Counted from the first letter of the stretch, positions 1 through 8,649 are shown. The stretch: DNA of 58,626 bases from Bacteroidia bacterium (GCA_026391655.1 JAPLDR010000091.1:14744-73369), one strand, 5' to 3'. The notes: a model not told the origin generated them from the sequence alone. Translations and numbers: made by a program.

Positions 1-33
1 TTTATTTGCTTTTGAGTAATCTTCTGGCTTCAT
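1..33 (-). CDS. 5' end of a gene running off the left edge (partial)
   Basis: An ATG on the minus strand at 33 opens a frame that stays open for 11 codons to the window edge (MKPEDYSKANK). It lies downstream of the zinc peptidase in the same direction. Eleven residues are too few to name a family, and I see no strong ribosome binding site, so this is a tentative call. Confidence 0.35.
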   Translation of the reverse strand, partial: MKPEDYSKANK

Positions 34-250
34 GGTAATCTTATTGATTTTTCAATTACAAATTAAGTAAATTTTTTCTGATTTTAATGACTTACGTAAA
101 AATATATTTTACGGCAGGAGATCCAGAGTCGTAGAATCGGCTATAAATGTGACTTTCAGTCTTAAATTTAGTCAATTACATGCCATAAACTGAATAGATA
201 AAGATGTTCGCATTTTCTGTTATAACCAGAAAACGTGTTAATTAATTGAT

Positions 251-931
251 CTAATCCCTTCTCCCCAGAAAAATCATTACGTAGTACAGCAACGTGGCCA
301 ACGAGCCTAAAGCCGCTATAATGTAAGTATAACCGGCCCATTTTAAAGCATCCTCAGCCTGAAGTTGCGTTTGAGAATTGGTTACACCTGAGGATCTGAT
401 CCATGTCATAGCACGATTGCTGGCATTGATCTCGACCGGCAACGTGATAAAACTAAATAACGTTGTCAATGCAAAAAGAAAAATGCCTGCCAGCAAAATT
501 GCCGGAAAAGTAGTTACCATCAGAATTCCTGCCAACAAGACCCATTGCATCCATTTTGATGTAAAGCTCACTACTGGAACAAGGTTTGATCTCAATCCAA
601 GCCATTGATATGCAACTGCATGCTGTAAGGCGTGACCACATTCGTGTGCCGCAACAGCAGCAGCAGCAACGTTTTGTCCATAGTAAACCGCTTCGCTCAG
701 ATTGATTGTTTTATTGGCCGGATTGTAATGGTCGGTAAGCTTTCCTTCAACCGATTCAATCGTAACACCAGGTATTCCATTATCGCGTAACATTTTCTGC
801 GCCACATCTTTGCCCGACATTCCGTTTGATGTCGGAATCTTTGAATATTCTTCGAAACGGCGTTTCAACTGATTGCTGATCAACCAGCTTGCCAGCGCAA
901 AAACAATTAATATTACAAAACCTACTAGCAT
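251..931 (-). CDS. YugP-like membrane zinc metallopeptidase
   Basis: Membrane-bound neutral zinc peptidase of the YugP (Zn_peptidase_2) family. The zinc site is visible as HECGH at residues 96-100, with the two histidines and the glutamate expected of gluzincin-like enzymes. A hydrophobic N-terminal segment (residues 2-20) and further hydrophobic stretches around 120-160 and near the C-terminus make it an integral membrane protein. The 226-residue length is normal for the family. It is monocistronic in appearance, with about 250 bases of non-coding DNA on either side. Its physiological substrate is unknown; a role in membrane protein quality control is only inferred from the fold. Confidence 0.88.
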   Translation of the reverse strand: MLVGFVILIVFALASWLISNQLKRRFEEYSKIPTSNGMSGKDVAQKMLRDNGIPGVTIESVEGKLTDHYNPANKTINLSEAVYYGQNVAAAAVAAHECGHALQHAVAYQWLGLRSNLVPVVSFTSKWMQWVLLAGILMVTTFPAILLAGIFLFALTTLFSFITLPVEINASNRAMTWIRSSGVTNSQTQLQAEDALKWAGYTYIIAALGSLATLLYYVMIFLGRRD

Positions 932-1180
932 GGCTTAAAATTTAATTAATTTCAATTTTAGTAATTTACTATCAAATTTCCGGCCAAAATACCTTTACTG
1001 CAAAAATGGCAGGAGAAATAAAAAAAGGTTAAAGTTCGATAATTAGAATTGGGCCAATTAAAATGTGAAGATAAAAAAATGAAAAAAATTGCCGATTTGT
1101 AAATAGGCGAATACAGTTATCCGGAAAAGAAATATTTCTTAGCAATGTCTCAACTTTGATTTATCAAACAATTGATCTTT

Positions 1181-1780
1181 TTATCGTATTGATTTAGAGT
1201 CGGTCGGGTTAAAATTAGCACCTGCAACACCGCCCGAAATAATAAATTTCATCGCTTCGGTTGGTGGAATCGAAAGTGGCTTTATACTTGATGCCGGAAC
1301 AAAATAGATCTCGCCTGAAAATCCGTAGGAGAAAGGGAAGTAAACCGTAATAACTTCAACATTATCAATATTTATCGGAACATCTCGTGTTACGAATCCC
1401 ATTTTCCATAAATTATTCTCTTTATTGATCAAAACCATCACTGGTCGGTGAAATTTTCGCTCTTTACCGATAAATGCCGAAAATAAATCGTTGATTGAAG
1501 AGTAGATCAACTTTAGAAAAGGCGTTTTGGTGAGAAGCCGGTTAATGATTTTTTTAATTGGTCTGGCTAAAATGGTCTCTCCAATCATTCCCAACAAAAC
1601 CAGAAATACAAAAATAATAAGAATCCCTAAACCGGGGGTTTTAATCTTAAAGTGTTCAACAAGATAGGTGGATAATAACCCATCTGTAAACATAAAAATT
1701 CTATAAACGATATAACCCGTTATCACTAAAGGAGCTACGAGTAGGAGTCCCTGAATAAAATAGGTAAACAATCTCTTCAT
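1181..1780 (-). CDS. DUF502 family membrane protein
   Basis: A 199-residue protein matching the DUF502 family in size and plan: a first membrane segment at about residues 8-28, a second at about 48-70, then a soluble domain with the family-like GFVT and VYFPFSYGFSGE segments. The function of DUF502 proteins is not established. The gene precedes no obvious partner; the cupin gene lies 41 bases upstream in the same direction, so the two may be co-transcribed. Confidence 0.85.
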   Translation of the reverse strand: MKRLFTYFIQGLLLVAPLVITGYIVYRIFMFTDGLLSTYLVEHFKIKTPGLGILIIFVFLVLLGMIGETILARPIKKIINRLLTKTPFLKLIYSSINDLFSAFIGKERKFHRPVMVLINKENNLWKMGFVTRDVPINIDNVEVITVYFPFSYGFSGEIYFVPASSIKPLSIPPTEAMKFIISGGVAGANFNPTDSKSIR

Positions 1781-1821
1781 GCAAATTGGCGATTTATTTT
1801 ACCGCCCAAAGATACGAAAAA

Positions 1822-2166
1822 CTAATAAGTGATCCCCTGCCGTTTGTCGCAACAGGAAAAGATCATAGTCAACAACATCTTAAAAGGGGTAACCGATTCA
1901 ACCGAATGAACAATGCCTGCGGGTAGAATGATACAATCACCTGTTTTCATGTCGTTTTTTCCTTCACCAATCAAGAAGACGCACTCACCATCAACTACCT
2001 GAACAAGAGCATCAAATGGCGCAATATGCGGACTTAATCCTTGCCCTTTATCGAAAGCAAAAAGGGTAATCGTTCCAGTCTCTTTTTTGATAATTGTTTT
2101 GCTGACCACCGAATTGTCGGCATAAATAATGTGATCTGCTAATCTGAATAATGTTGATGATTCCAT
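1822..2166 (-). CDS. Cupin domain protein
   Basis: Small single-domain cupin of 114 residues. The two cupin motifs can be read: a first with SPHIAPFDALVQVVDG around residues 45-60 (His47) and a second with PAGIVHSV around 82-89 (His87). Such proteins usually bind a divalent metal through these histidines; the reaction is unknown. It lies 120 bases downstream of the Fe-S protein gene in the same direction, an arrangement that suggests shared control by the divergent Crp/Fnr regulator, though the intergenic gap leaves room for its own promoter. Confidence 0.85.
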   Translation of the reverse strand: MESSTLFRLADHIIYADNSVVSKTIIKKETGTITLFAFDKGQGLSPHIAPFDALVQVVDGECVFLIGEGKNDMKTGDCIILPAGIVHSVESVTPFKMLLTMIFSCCDKRQGITY

Positions 2167-2286
2167 AGTATTAAAGTGAAAAGTTTAAAGAAAAATAGTC
2201 TTTAGTGTGAAGTTTAAGGAGCGATCGAAAAATAAGTTATTTAAAATTTTAGCGTAAAGTTTAAGTATTTACGTTCTTTAGACTAA

Positions 2287-3168
2287 TTAAATCCACTCTT
2301 GGCTAAGGATTTCACCCCTGATGCTTACCGTAATTGCTTTTACCGGAACCTTCCTTGCGGCACGGGAAATGGCCATTTCAACAAGCTGAAGAAGTCCGCC
2401 GCAACAGGGTACTTCCATGATCAACACCGTAATGGTATTCACCTTTGCACTTTCGATTAGTGCGATAAACTTTTGTAAGTAAATCTCTTTGCCCTGATCA
2501 AGCTTAGGACAGGCAATGACCAGCGTCTTGTTTTTAAGCCAGTTTTGATGAAAATCACCAAGTGAGAAGGCACTACAGTCGGCTGCCACCAACAGATCTG
2601 AACCAGCAAAGTGCGAGGCTCCTGGATTAATTAAATGAAGCTGAACCGGCCATTGACGCAATTGAGATTGTAATGATCCATTGGGCTGATGATCAGCCAT
2701 TTTTATTTCGGCAGGATTGAAAATCACAGTTTTTGAACCCGGACATCCACCATTACAGCCAGCCCCGGCACTCGTATTATCTGGCTGATGAACAGCTTTT
2801 TTTACTTCGTCTACCATGAAATCAAGTTTTGATTCGTTTGCAATAAGATATGCCATCCCTTGTTTTAAAAACACGGTTTCGTTGTGTTCGCGCAAATGTC
2901 GCAGATGTGCGACAACAGTATTAAAGCCTTTGGACACCATGATTCCCATCACTTTTGCTTCATCGTATGGCTCAGCTTCACGTCTTTCGATTGTAATCGC
3001 TCCTTCAGGACAATGTCCAATACAAGCTCCAAGACCATCGCACATTAAATCACTGACTAATCTAACTTTACTATCAATTATCTGAAGTGCACCTTCATGA
3101 CAGTTAGGAACACAAAGACCGCATCCCGTACATTTGTCATCATCAATTTTAATAATATCACGTTCCAT
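2287..3168 (-). CDS. 4Fe-4S ferredoxin-type protein with C-terminal cysteine-containing domain
   Basis: The N-terminus has a full 4Fe-4S motif (Cys13, 16, 19, 23) and a second site, CDGLGACIGHCPEG, in which the second position of the usual CxxCxxCxxxC pattern is not cysteine (Cys43, 49, 53). The remaining 230 residues carry a GCNGGCPGS segment near residue 138 and a CCGG segment near 254, possible extra metal or redox sites. It is divergent from the Crp/Fnr gene across a long palindrome. Electron carriers next to Crp/Fnr regulators are common in anaerobes and often respond to oxygen or nitrosative stress, so that role is an inference. The exact partner is unknown. Confidence 0.82.
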   Translation of the reverse strand: MERDIIKIDDDKCTGCGLCVPNCHEGALQIIDSKVRLVSDLMCDGLGACIGHCPEGAITIERREAEPYDEAKVMGIMVSKGFNTVVAHLRHLREHNETVFLKQGMAYLIANESKLDFMVDEVKKAVHQPDNTSAGAGCNGGCPGSKTVIFNPAEIKMADHQPNGSLQSQLRQWPVQLHLINPGASHFAGSDLLVAADCSAFSLGDFHQNWLKNKTLVIACPKLDQGKEIYLQKFIALIESAKVNTITVLIMEVPCCGGLLQLVEMAISRAARKVPVKAITVSIRGEILSQEWI

Positions 3169-3247
3169 TTTTACATTTTTAAATAAACAAATTCTGTGAG
3201 AACCTTTGGAGCATTTTTCTTATCGATGATCTTAGATTATTTAATGA

Positions 3248-3255
3248 CAAAAATA
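3248..3255 (-). promoter_or_regulatory. Candidate -7 box for the Fe-S protein gene
   Basis: On the minus strand this reads TATTTTTG, matching the Bacteroidota -7 consensus TAnnTTTG. It would place the transcript start near 3241-3243, about 73 bases before the ATG at 3168. The centre of the 28-bp palindrome then falls about 42 bases upstream, the usual class II activator position for Crp/Fnr proteins. This is a motif match, not a mapped promoter. Confidence 0.5.
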
Positions 3256-3270
3256 GGGTGGTCTTTTCAA

Positions 3271-3298
3271 TAAGAGTGTAACATGTGTGACACTCTTA
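3271..3298. promoter_or_regulatory. 28-bp near-perfect palindrome, probable Crp/Fnr-family operator
   Basis: Twelve of fourteen base pairs are symmetric around 3284/3285. The core reads GTGTaACAtgTGTgACAC, which resembles Crp/Fnr/HcpR-type sites (GTGA/TCAC half sites with a short spacer). It sits in the divergent region between the Fe-S protein gene and the Crp/Fnr gene and overlaps the first ATG of the latter. That position suits activation of the Fe-S gene and repression of the regulator's own gene. Confidence 0.65.
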
Positions 3299-3987
3299 CT
3301 ATATTTGTCAAAAAAAAGATATTTGAAGTGTTAAAAGTGTCACCAATATTCAAAGAATTAGAAATAGAGGAGATTAATTCGCTGATAAATAATTGTTCAC
3401 ATCAGATTAAACAGTTTTCGAATAAAGAAGTTCTGGCTTATTCCGGAGAAAAGGTTGAAAAAGCGATGATCGTACTTGAGGGAAAACTTCAGGGTGAAAT
3501 GATCGATTTTGCCGGAAACAGCCTGAAAATTGAGGAGATTGACCCTCCCCAAATGGTTGCAGCAGCATTTCTTTATGGGCCACAAAGCATTTTTCCTGTC
3601 AATTTGTCGGCATTGTCTGAAGGTAAAATACTGATTATCTATAAGAATGACTTCACGAAGTTGTTATCATCCGATCAGCGTGTGTTAAAGAACTACCTTA
3701 ATATTGTGTCCGGCAAAGCTCAGTTTTTATCACAAAAAATTACATTTTTGAGTTTTAGAACCATCAAAGAGAAAATTGCTTATTATTTACTACAGAATTA
3801 TAAAACAGGTAATCAGATTGTAATAATAAATCAAAGTCAAACTGGATTAGCCGGGATGCTTGGCGTGGCACGTCCTTCTCTTGCACGGACGATCGGTGAA
3901 ATGGAGGCAGAGCAGCTAATCAGGTGGGATAGGAATCAGGTTGCGATTCTTGACCTTAAATCACTTCAGTCAATACTAGGAAAGTAA
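3283..3987 (+). CDS. Crp/Fnr family transcriptional regulator
   Basis: A 234-residue regulator with an N-terminal cyclic-nucleotide-binding-like beta-roll (about 20-140), a dimerisation helix (about 140-165) and a C-terminal winged helix-turn-helix (about 186-210, QTGLAGMLGVARPSLARTI). Only Cys2 and Cys38 are present in the sensor part, so an Fnr-type 4Fe-4S cluster with four cysteines is not supported. The only ATG at the 5' end lies inside the 28-bp palindrome; GTG at 3328 is an alternative start that would still give a complete domain, beginning just before SPIFKELE. It probably controls the divergent Fe-S gene and itself. pabB follows after 2 bases. Confidence 0.88.
   Translation: MCDTLTIFVKKKIFEVLKVSPIFKELEIEEINSLINNCSHQIKQFSNKEVLAYSGEKVEKAMIVLEGKLQGEMIDFAGNSLKIEEIDPPQMVAAAFLYGPQSIFPVNLSALSEGKILIIYKNDFTKLLSSDQRVLKNYLNIVSGKAQFLSQKITFLSFRTIKEKIAYYLLQNYKTGNQIVIINQSQTGLAGMLGVARPSLARTIGEMEAEQLIRWDRNQVAILDLKSLQSILGK
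3300..3307 (+). promoter_or_regulatory. Candidate -7 box for the Crp/Fnr gene
   Basis: TATATTTG matches TAnnTTTG and lies just after the palindrome. If it is used, the transcript starts near 3312-3314, downstream of the ATG at 3283, and translation would have to begin at a later codon such as the GTG at 3328. The alternative is an unrecognised promoter upstream of 3283. Confidence 0.35.
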
Positions 3988-3989
3988 TC

Positions 3990-4970
3990 ATGGAAAATCT
4001 TAAATTTCAGGATTATATCGAAAAAATGAACCATTGGGGAAAGCAACAGAAGCCCTTTATTTTCATCCTGGATTTCGAATTGAAACACCCGATCGTTTTA
4101 CCATTACATGAAGCTGCAGAAAACGGGATCAATTTCATATTTAACAATCTTAAAAACCTTGATATTCAGAATATTAAGAAAAGAGAATTTACTTTCAGAA
4201 AGTTCCCTGTTTGTTTTCCGATCTACAAAAAATCATTTGACCTGATTTTACATGAAATTAAATTGGGGAATTCTTTTCTTGTCAACCTTACATTTCCGAC
4301 ATCTATCGAAACAGATCTTTCTTTGGAAGAAATTTTTCAACGAAGCGAAGCCCCTTACAAACTGTTATTTAAAGATAAATTCGTTGTTTTTTCGCCGGAA
4401 CTTTTTATTAAAATCAGTGACGGTACAATTTCTTCCTATCCGATGAAAGGAACCATTGATGCTTCAATTCCAGATGCTGAAACAAAGATTTTGAATGACC
4501 TCAAAGAAACCGCTGAACACCATACGATTGTAGACCTGATCAGAAACGATCTTTCGTTGGTTGCCACAAATGTGAAAGTCAAAAAATTCAGATTCCTCGA
4601 TAAAGTTAAAACCCAGGATAAAACATTACTTCAGGTAAGCTCCGAAGTAACCGGACAGCTCCCGGATGACTATCTTAGTCATCTGGGAGATATTCTCTCA
4701 AAATTGCTTCCGGCCGGATCAATTTGCGGTGCTCCTAAAAAGAAAACGCTTGAAATTATCAGTAAATCAGAGATCTATGATCGAGAATATTATACAGGAG
4801 TTTTCGGAATTTTTGATGGTAAAGATCTGCAATCTGCTGTAATGATAAGATTTATCGAAAAGAGCGATGAAAAGTTTATTTTTAAGAGCGGAGGTGGAAT
4901 CACCTTTTTGAGTGATCCGGAAAAAGAATATCAGGAATTAATTGATAAAGTGTATGTGCCAATTTATTGA
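3990..4970 (+). CDS. pabB: Aminodeoxychorismate synthase component I
   Basis: Converts chorismate and ammonia to 4-amino-4-deoxychorismate, the first dedicated step to p-aminobenzoate and folate. The chorismate-binding domain shows MKGT at 152-155, HTIVDLIRND at 178-187 and PAGSICGAPK at 241-250. At 326 residues it is the short form common in Bacteroidota, lacking the long N-terminal TrpE-like region. No glutamine amidotransferase (pabA) gene is in the window. It overlaps pabC by 17 bases, which fits translational coupling and the two-step pathway. Anthranilate synthase is less likely given the adjacent lyase. Confidence 0.9.
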   Translation: MENLKFQDYIEKMNHWGKQQKPFIFILDFELKHPIVLPLHEAAENGINFIFNNLKNLDIQNIKKREFTFRKFPVCFPIYKKSFDLILHEIKLGNSFLVNLTFPTSIETDLSLEEIFQRSEAPYKLLFKDKFVVFSPELFIKISDGTISSYPMKGTIDASIPDAETKILNDLKETAEHHTIVDLIRNDLSLVATNVKVKKFRFLDKVKTQDKTLLQVSSEVTGQLPDDYLSHLGDILSKLLPAGSICGAPKKKTLEIISKSEIYDREYYTGVFGIFDGKDLQSAVMIRFIEKSDEKFIFKSGGGITFLSDPEKEYQELIDKVYVPIY

Positions 4971-5553
4971 GACGATATGCTATGAAGGAGGCCGTTTTCA
5001 ACGGATTGGATTGCATAACGAACGGTGCAACCGAACCCGCAACCATTTTTTTGGTTTGCGACCAAACCTTCAGCTTGAATTGTATCTTACGGTTCCGGCA
5101 CATTTAAAAAATGAAATCGTAAAATGCAATATCACATATGGAGTCGAAATTATTAGTATAACATACGATTTATATAAAATCAGGCCTGTCAACTCGCTTC
5201 AAATAGTCACAGATAATGAGATTGATTATTCTTTCAAATATGCCGACAGGACTAAATTAAACGCTCTTCACAAGTTGCGCGGTCAATCAGATGATATTCT
5301 GATTGTTAAAAATGGTTTTGTCACAGACACCTCCTATGCGAATATTATTTTCAGTAAAGATGAGAAATGGTATTCGCCACAAAATCCTTTGCTTAGAGGA
5401 ACCCGGCTCGAAAGTTATCTCAGCGAAGGTATAGTCACTCCTGCCCTTCTTCACCCTGAAGATTTACATCTTTTTTCAGAAGCGCGTATCATCAACGCGA
5501 TGATTTCGATCGAAAATTCCCCGGTTTTACTGATCGGAAACATCAATATTTAA
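4954..5553 (+). CDS. pabC: Aminodeoxychorismate lyase, class IV aminotransferase fold
   Basis: PLP enzyme that splits 4-amino-4-deoxychorismate into p-aminobenzoate and pyruvate. The protein has the MCQFIET start, the HNERCNRTR segment near residue 21, and FKYADRT around 94-100 whose lysine is the likely PLP Schiff-base residue, followed by LIVKNGFVTDTSYAN. I choose the ATG at 4954 rather than 4942 because MCQFIET is the usual start of this family; both are in frame and overlap pabB. About 200 residues is short for class IV aminotransferases but normal for the Bacteroidota type. Confidence 0.88.
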   Translation: MCQFIETICYEGGRFQRIGLHNERCNRTRNHFFGLRPNLQLELYLTVPAHLKNEIVKCNITYGVEIISITYDLYKIRPVNSLQIVTDNEIDYSFKYADRTKLNALHKLRGQSDDILIVKNGFVTDTSYANIIFSKDEKWYSPQNPLLRGTRLESYLSEGIVTPALLHPEDLHLFSEARIINAMISIENSPVLLIGNINI

Positions 5554-5576
5554 TTTAGAATATTTCAAAATAGAGT

Positions 5577-5607
5577 CAAAAAGCCCCTTCTACTCTCCTT
5601 TTTGAGA
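5577..5607 (+). terminator. Weak hairpin after pabC
   Basis: TCAAAAAG and CTTTTTGA form an 8-bp stem with a 15-base loop shortly after the pabC stop. There is no strong uridine run after it, and the stem is AT-rich, so it is only a possible terminator of the crp-pabBC unit. Confidence 0.3.
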
Positions 5608-5729
5608 ACATTAGTATTTTCCTGTTGTTTAAATGTACAGTTTTAAGCTTTGAAAAGAAGTTTGGAACCGTGTCAAATTATTCAATCCCAATTTTGGGTC
5701 ATAAAATTTATTGAATTGTGGTATAAGCA

Positions 5730-5759
5730 ATAGTCAATGATAATTAAACAATTGACTAT
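5730..5759. promoter_or_regulatory. Inverted repeat upstream of the cytochrome operon
   Basis: ATAGTCAAT at 5730-5738 is repeated in inverted form as ATTGACTAT at 5751-5759, with a 12-base spacer. It ends 26 bases before the ATG of the first cytochrome-like gene, so it could be an operator or an mRNA leader hairpin. No binding protein is suggested by sequence. Confidence 0.4.
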
Positions 5760-5785
5760 CAGCATAAAAGTTAAAAGATTCTTAT

Positions 5786-6802
5786 ATGAAAGGAAAAAAA
5801 ACGTTGCGAATCACTTTGCTACTCTTGTTCAGTACATCCGTTTTTATGATTTTTCAGATCCGATGCAGACATGACGGGCTTAATGTTGCAGCACTTGATA
5901 AAGTTTGTTACCAGACAGAGATTGGTCCAATATTTTTAAGAAGCTGTGCAACAACTGGTTGTCATGATTCGCAAAGAGGAAAAGGTGGATATTCATTTAC
6001 GGATTACACTTCTGTTATGAAGGCGATAACACCGTTTAAAGCACAAAACAGCACTGCATATAAAGCGATTACAGGAAAGGGATTTGTACAATTAATGCCT
6101 CCGGACGGAGCCTTATCCGAAAATGAAAGAATTTTAATCCGGGTATGGATTGATCAGGGAGCTGAAAATACGACTTGTACTACAACTGGAGGTATTACAA
6201 CCGGAACCGGTGGTAATACTCTTGGAACCCTGGCTAATAAGGTTTGTTTTCAGCGTGATTTGCTTCCAGTCTTACTCTCTTCATGTGGAATTACCGGATG
6301 TCATGATCAAACTACGCATAAATCGGGATATAACGTCACAAGTTATGCAACCGTAATGAGTAATCTGGTGAAAGCAGGATCGCCAACAACAAGTAAACTT
6401 TATACCGTAATCAGCGGAAGTCCTTCATCAGAAAATTTTATGCCTCCAAAACCTTATACAGCCATTTCTACTGCTGTAAAAGATAGTATTTACAACTGGA
6501 TTAAAAACGGTGCCCTTAACGATGTATGTACCACATTATGTGACACTACTGGAGTTATTACATATCAAAACCAAATTAGTGCATTAATTTCGAAGAACTG
6601 TATTTCGTGTCATACTGGCACAAATGCCAGTAAAGGGATATTACTCGATACTTATACCGGAGTTAAGACATACCTTGATAATGGAAAGTTATTGGCGGCA
6701 GTTAAGGGAACCACAATACAAATGCCTCCAGGTTATAAAATTACCAGCTGTGAACTTAGGGAAATTGAACTTTGGAAAGCGAATGGCGCAAAACAGAATT
6801 AA
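5786..6802 (+). CDS. Secreted multi-domain c-type cytochrome-like protein
   Basis: An N-terminal hydrophobic segment (about 8-24) followed by three cytochrome-c-like modules. The first two have a Cys-x4-Cys-His motif (CATTGCH at 54-60 and CGITGCH) and the third a canonical CISCH. Each module is followed by an MPP segment (QLMPP, NFMPP, IQMPP) that could supply the axial methionine. Planctomycete-type and Bacteroidota secreted cytochromes share this plan. It heads a run of closely spaced exported proteins (next gene 9 bases on). Whether the x4 motifs bind haem is not certain. An exported electron-transfer role is inferred. Confidence 0.8.
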   Translation: MKGKKTLRITLLLLFSTSVFMIFQIRCRHDGLNVAALDKVCYQTEIGPIFLRSCATTGCHDSQRGKGGYSFTDYTSVMKAITPFKAQNSTAYKAITGKGFVQLMPPDGALSENERILIRVWIDQGAENTTCTTTGGITTGTGGNTLGTLANKVCFQRDLLPVLLSSCGITGCHDQTTHKSGYNVTSYATVMSNLVKAGSPTTSKLYTVISGSPSSENFMPPKPYTAISTAVKDSIYNWIKNGALNDVCTTLCDTTGVITYQNQISALISKNCISCHTGTNASKGILLDTYTGVKTYLDNGKLLAAVKGTTIQMPPGYKITSCELREIELWKANGAKQN

Positions 6803-6811
6803 CTCAAAAAT

Positions 6812-7186
6812 ATGAAGAAATTAGTTTTACCGATTGTGTTTTTTATCCTGGCGGGTTGTTATTACGATAGTGAGGAAGCCTTATATGGCAAACCAGGCAC
6901 AGGAGTTTGTGATACTTCTGTTACTAAATTTAGTACTCAAATTAAACCAATACTGAGTTCCTATTGTTTAACATGTCATTCGAATTCCGTAGCACTATCC
7001 AGTGGTGGAGGAATTAAACTTCAGGATTATGCTAATGTCAAAACTTACGCTGATAATGGCAGGCTAAAAGGTTCAATTGAACATTCATCAGGCTTTTCAG
7101 CAATGCCCAAGGGTGGTGGAACACTCAGTAGCTGCGATATCTCAATTATTAATGCCTGGATTACAAAAGGCGCGTTAAATGACTAA
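6812..7186 (+). CDS. Cytochrome c-like lipoprotein
   Basis: A 124-residue protein with a lipoprotein signal peptide ending in LAGC (Cys16) and one haem motif, CLTCH, followed by an AMPKGGG segment that may carry the axial methionine. It resembles the third module of the preceding gene, which suggests domain duplication. It probably sits in the outer or inner membrane facing the periplasm or outside. It overlaps the longer possible start of the next gene (7179) and belongs to the same operon. Confidence 0.8.
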   Translation: MKKLVLPIVFFILAGCYYDSEEALYGKPGTGVCDTSVTKFSTQIKPILSSYCLTCHSNSVALSSGGGIKLQDYANVKTYADNGRLKGSIEHSSGFSAMPKGGGTLSSCDISIINAWITKGALND

Positions 7187-7190
7187 TACT

Positions 7191-8084
7191 ATGAAAAACA
7201 AATTATTGACTTCGTTATTTATTTTGGGGATGATTGTTATTTATTCTATTCCGGCTAAAAGTCAGGATCTGGATGCTTTACTCGAAAAAGAGACAAAGCC
7301 CCAAACAACTTTAGCTACGGCAACATTCAAGTCCACAAGGATAGTAAATGGTCATTCTATTGAGCGAATGAAAAAGAAGCAACTCGAATTCAGGGTCTCC
7401 CACCGTTTTGGGGAATTTAATACCGGATCTTACAATTTTTGGGGCCTCGATCAGGGTACAATCCATTTAGCGTTGGAATACGGTCTGACTGATTGGTTAG
7501 AAGTGGGAATTGGTCGCAGTACCTACGAAAAGACTTTTGATGGTTTTGGAAAGGTCTCTATTCTGAGACAAAGTAGCGGAGCGAAAAATATGCCAATTCA
7601 TCTTTCTTATCTGTTAAGCACTGAGGTCATTTCGTCGAAAGCAAATCCGGCAATGACAAATGATTTCTTTTCACGAATGTCATTTATTCAGCAAATTCTG
7701 ATTGCAAGGAAACTCAATGAGAGTTTATCGTTACAATTAACGCCTACATTTATTCACCGGAACCTGGTTCCTACAGAATTGGATAAAAATGACCTTTTCG
7801 CTTGCGGAATTGGCGGTCGGTACAAATTATCAAAGCGCATTGCATTTAATGTAGAGTATTACTATGTCTACAGACCTAATGCAAGTTCTTTACCTGTAAA
7901 TTATTACAATCCTTTATCGGTTGGTATTGATATTGAAACGGGAGGTCATGTTTTTCAGATTATGGTGACAAATGCCCAGGCAATGCGTGAAGGTGGTTTT
8001 ATCGGCAAAACAACGGGAAGCTGGAACAATGCCGGTATTCATTTGGGATTCAATATTTCAAGAGTTTTTTCATTTACTAAATAA
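7191..8084 (+). CDS. DUF5777 family beta-barrel protein
   Basis: A secreted protein with a signal peptide (MKNKLLTSLFILGMIVIY, cleaved before QDLDALL) and repeated amphipathic strands ending in FSFTK, the pattern of an outer-membrane barrel. It matches the DUF5777 family, found in Bacteroidota next to cytochromes and YceI. I place the start at the ATG at 7191, because the earlier ATG (7179) adds four residues before the signal peptide. Its molecular function is unknown; in this context it may be an outer-membrane partner of the cytochromes. Confidence 0.78.
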   Translation: MKNKLLTSLFILGMIVIYSIPAKSQDLDALLEKETKPQTTLATATFKSTRIVNGHSIERMKKKQLEFRVSHRFGEFNTGSYNFWGLDQGTIHLALEYGLTDWLEVGIGRSTYEKTFDGFGKVSILRQSSGAKNMPIHLSYLLSTEVISSKANPAMTNDFFSRMSFIQQILIARKLNESLSLQLTPTFIHRNLVPTELDKNDLFACGIGGRYKLSKRIAFNVEYYYVYRPNASSLPVNYYNPLSVGIDIETGGHVFQIMVTNAQAMREGGFIGKTTGSWNNAGIHLGFNISRVFSFTK

Positions 8085-8098
8085 CAAATACATTGATT

Positions 8099-8647
8099 AT
8101 GAATAAATTAATACTTTGTTTTGCGCTCAGTTTGTTTTTTTTTAATGCCGGGGCACAAAGCCGTTTCTTTACCAAAGATGCAAAAATCAACTTCAACTCC
8201 TCCACTTCACTCGAAGATATTGTAGCAGAATCAAATCAGGCAACGACGTTTATCGATATTGATAAAAACGAAGTAGCTTTTTCGGTGTTGACCACTTCAT
8301 TTAAGTTCCGCAGGGCATTAATGGAAGAGCATTTTAACGAGAATTATATGGAGTCGGCTAAATTTCCGAAAGCAAAGTTTACCGGAAAGATCATCTCACC
8401 AATTGATTGGAAAAACGAAAAACTGGTTGTTGTAGATGTCAAAGGTCAATTAACCATGCATGGTGTGACTAAAGAGGTGACCTTAAAGGCTCTGATAACT
8501 CCGGGAAAAGGTAAAGTTGTTGCTGCTGCAGAACTTAAAGTTACCCCCGAAGATTTCGCAATCGCCATTCCATCTGCTGTAAGGGATAAAATTGCCAAAG
8601 ATGTTACGATTAAAATAGATGCCGTTTATGCACCTTATCAACAATAA
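8099..8647 (+). CDS. YceI family periplasmic protein
   Basis: A signal peptide (MNKLILCFALSLFFFNAGAQ) followed by a lipocalin-like YceI domain that binds isoprenoid-type lipids in characterised members. The segments AKFPKAKFTGKI, GQLTMHGVTKEVTL and the C-terminal VTIKIDAVY are typical. The ATG at 8099 is preferred to the TTG at 8093. It stands 14 bases after the DUF5777 gene and 2 bases before the OB-fold gene, so it is part of the same operon; a role in binding a quinone-like lipid would fit the cytochrome context but is inference. Confidence 0.88.
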   Translation: MNKLILCFALSLFFFNAGAQSRFFTKDAKINFNSSTSLEDIVAESNQATTFIDIDKNEVAFSVLTTSFKFRRALMEEHFNENYMESAKFPKAKFTGKIISPIDWKNEKLVVVDVKGQLTMHGVTKEVTLKALITPGKGKVVAAAELKVTPEDFAIAIPSAVRDKIAKDVTIKIDAVYAPYQQ

Positions 8648-8649
8648 CT

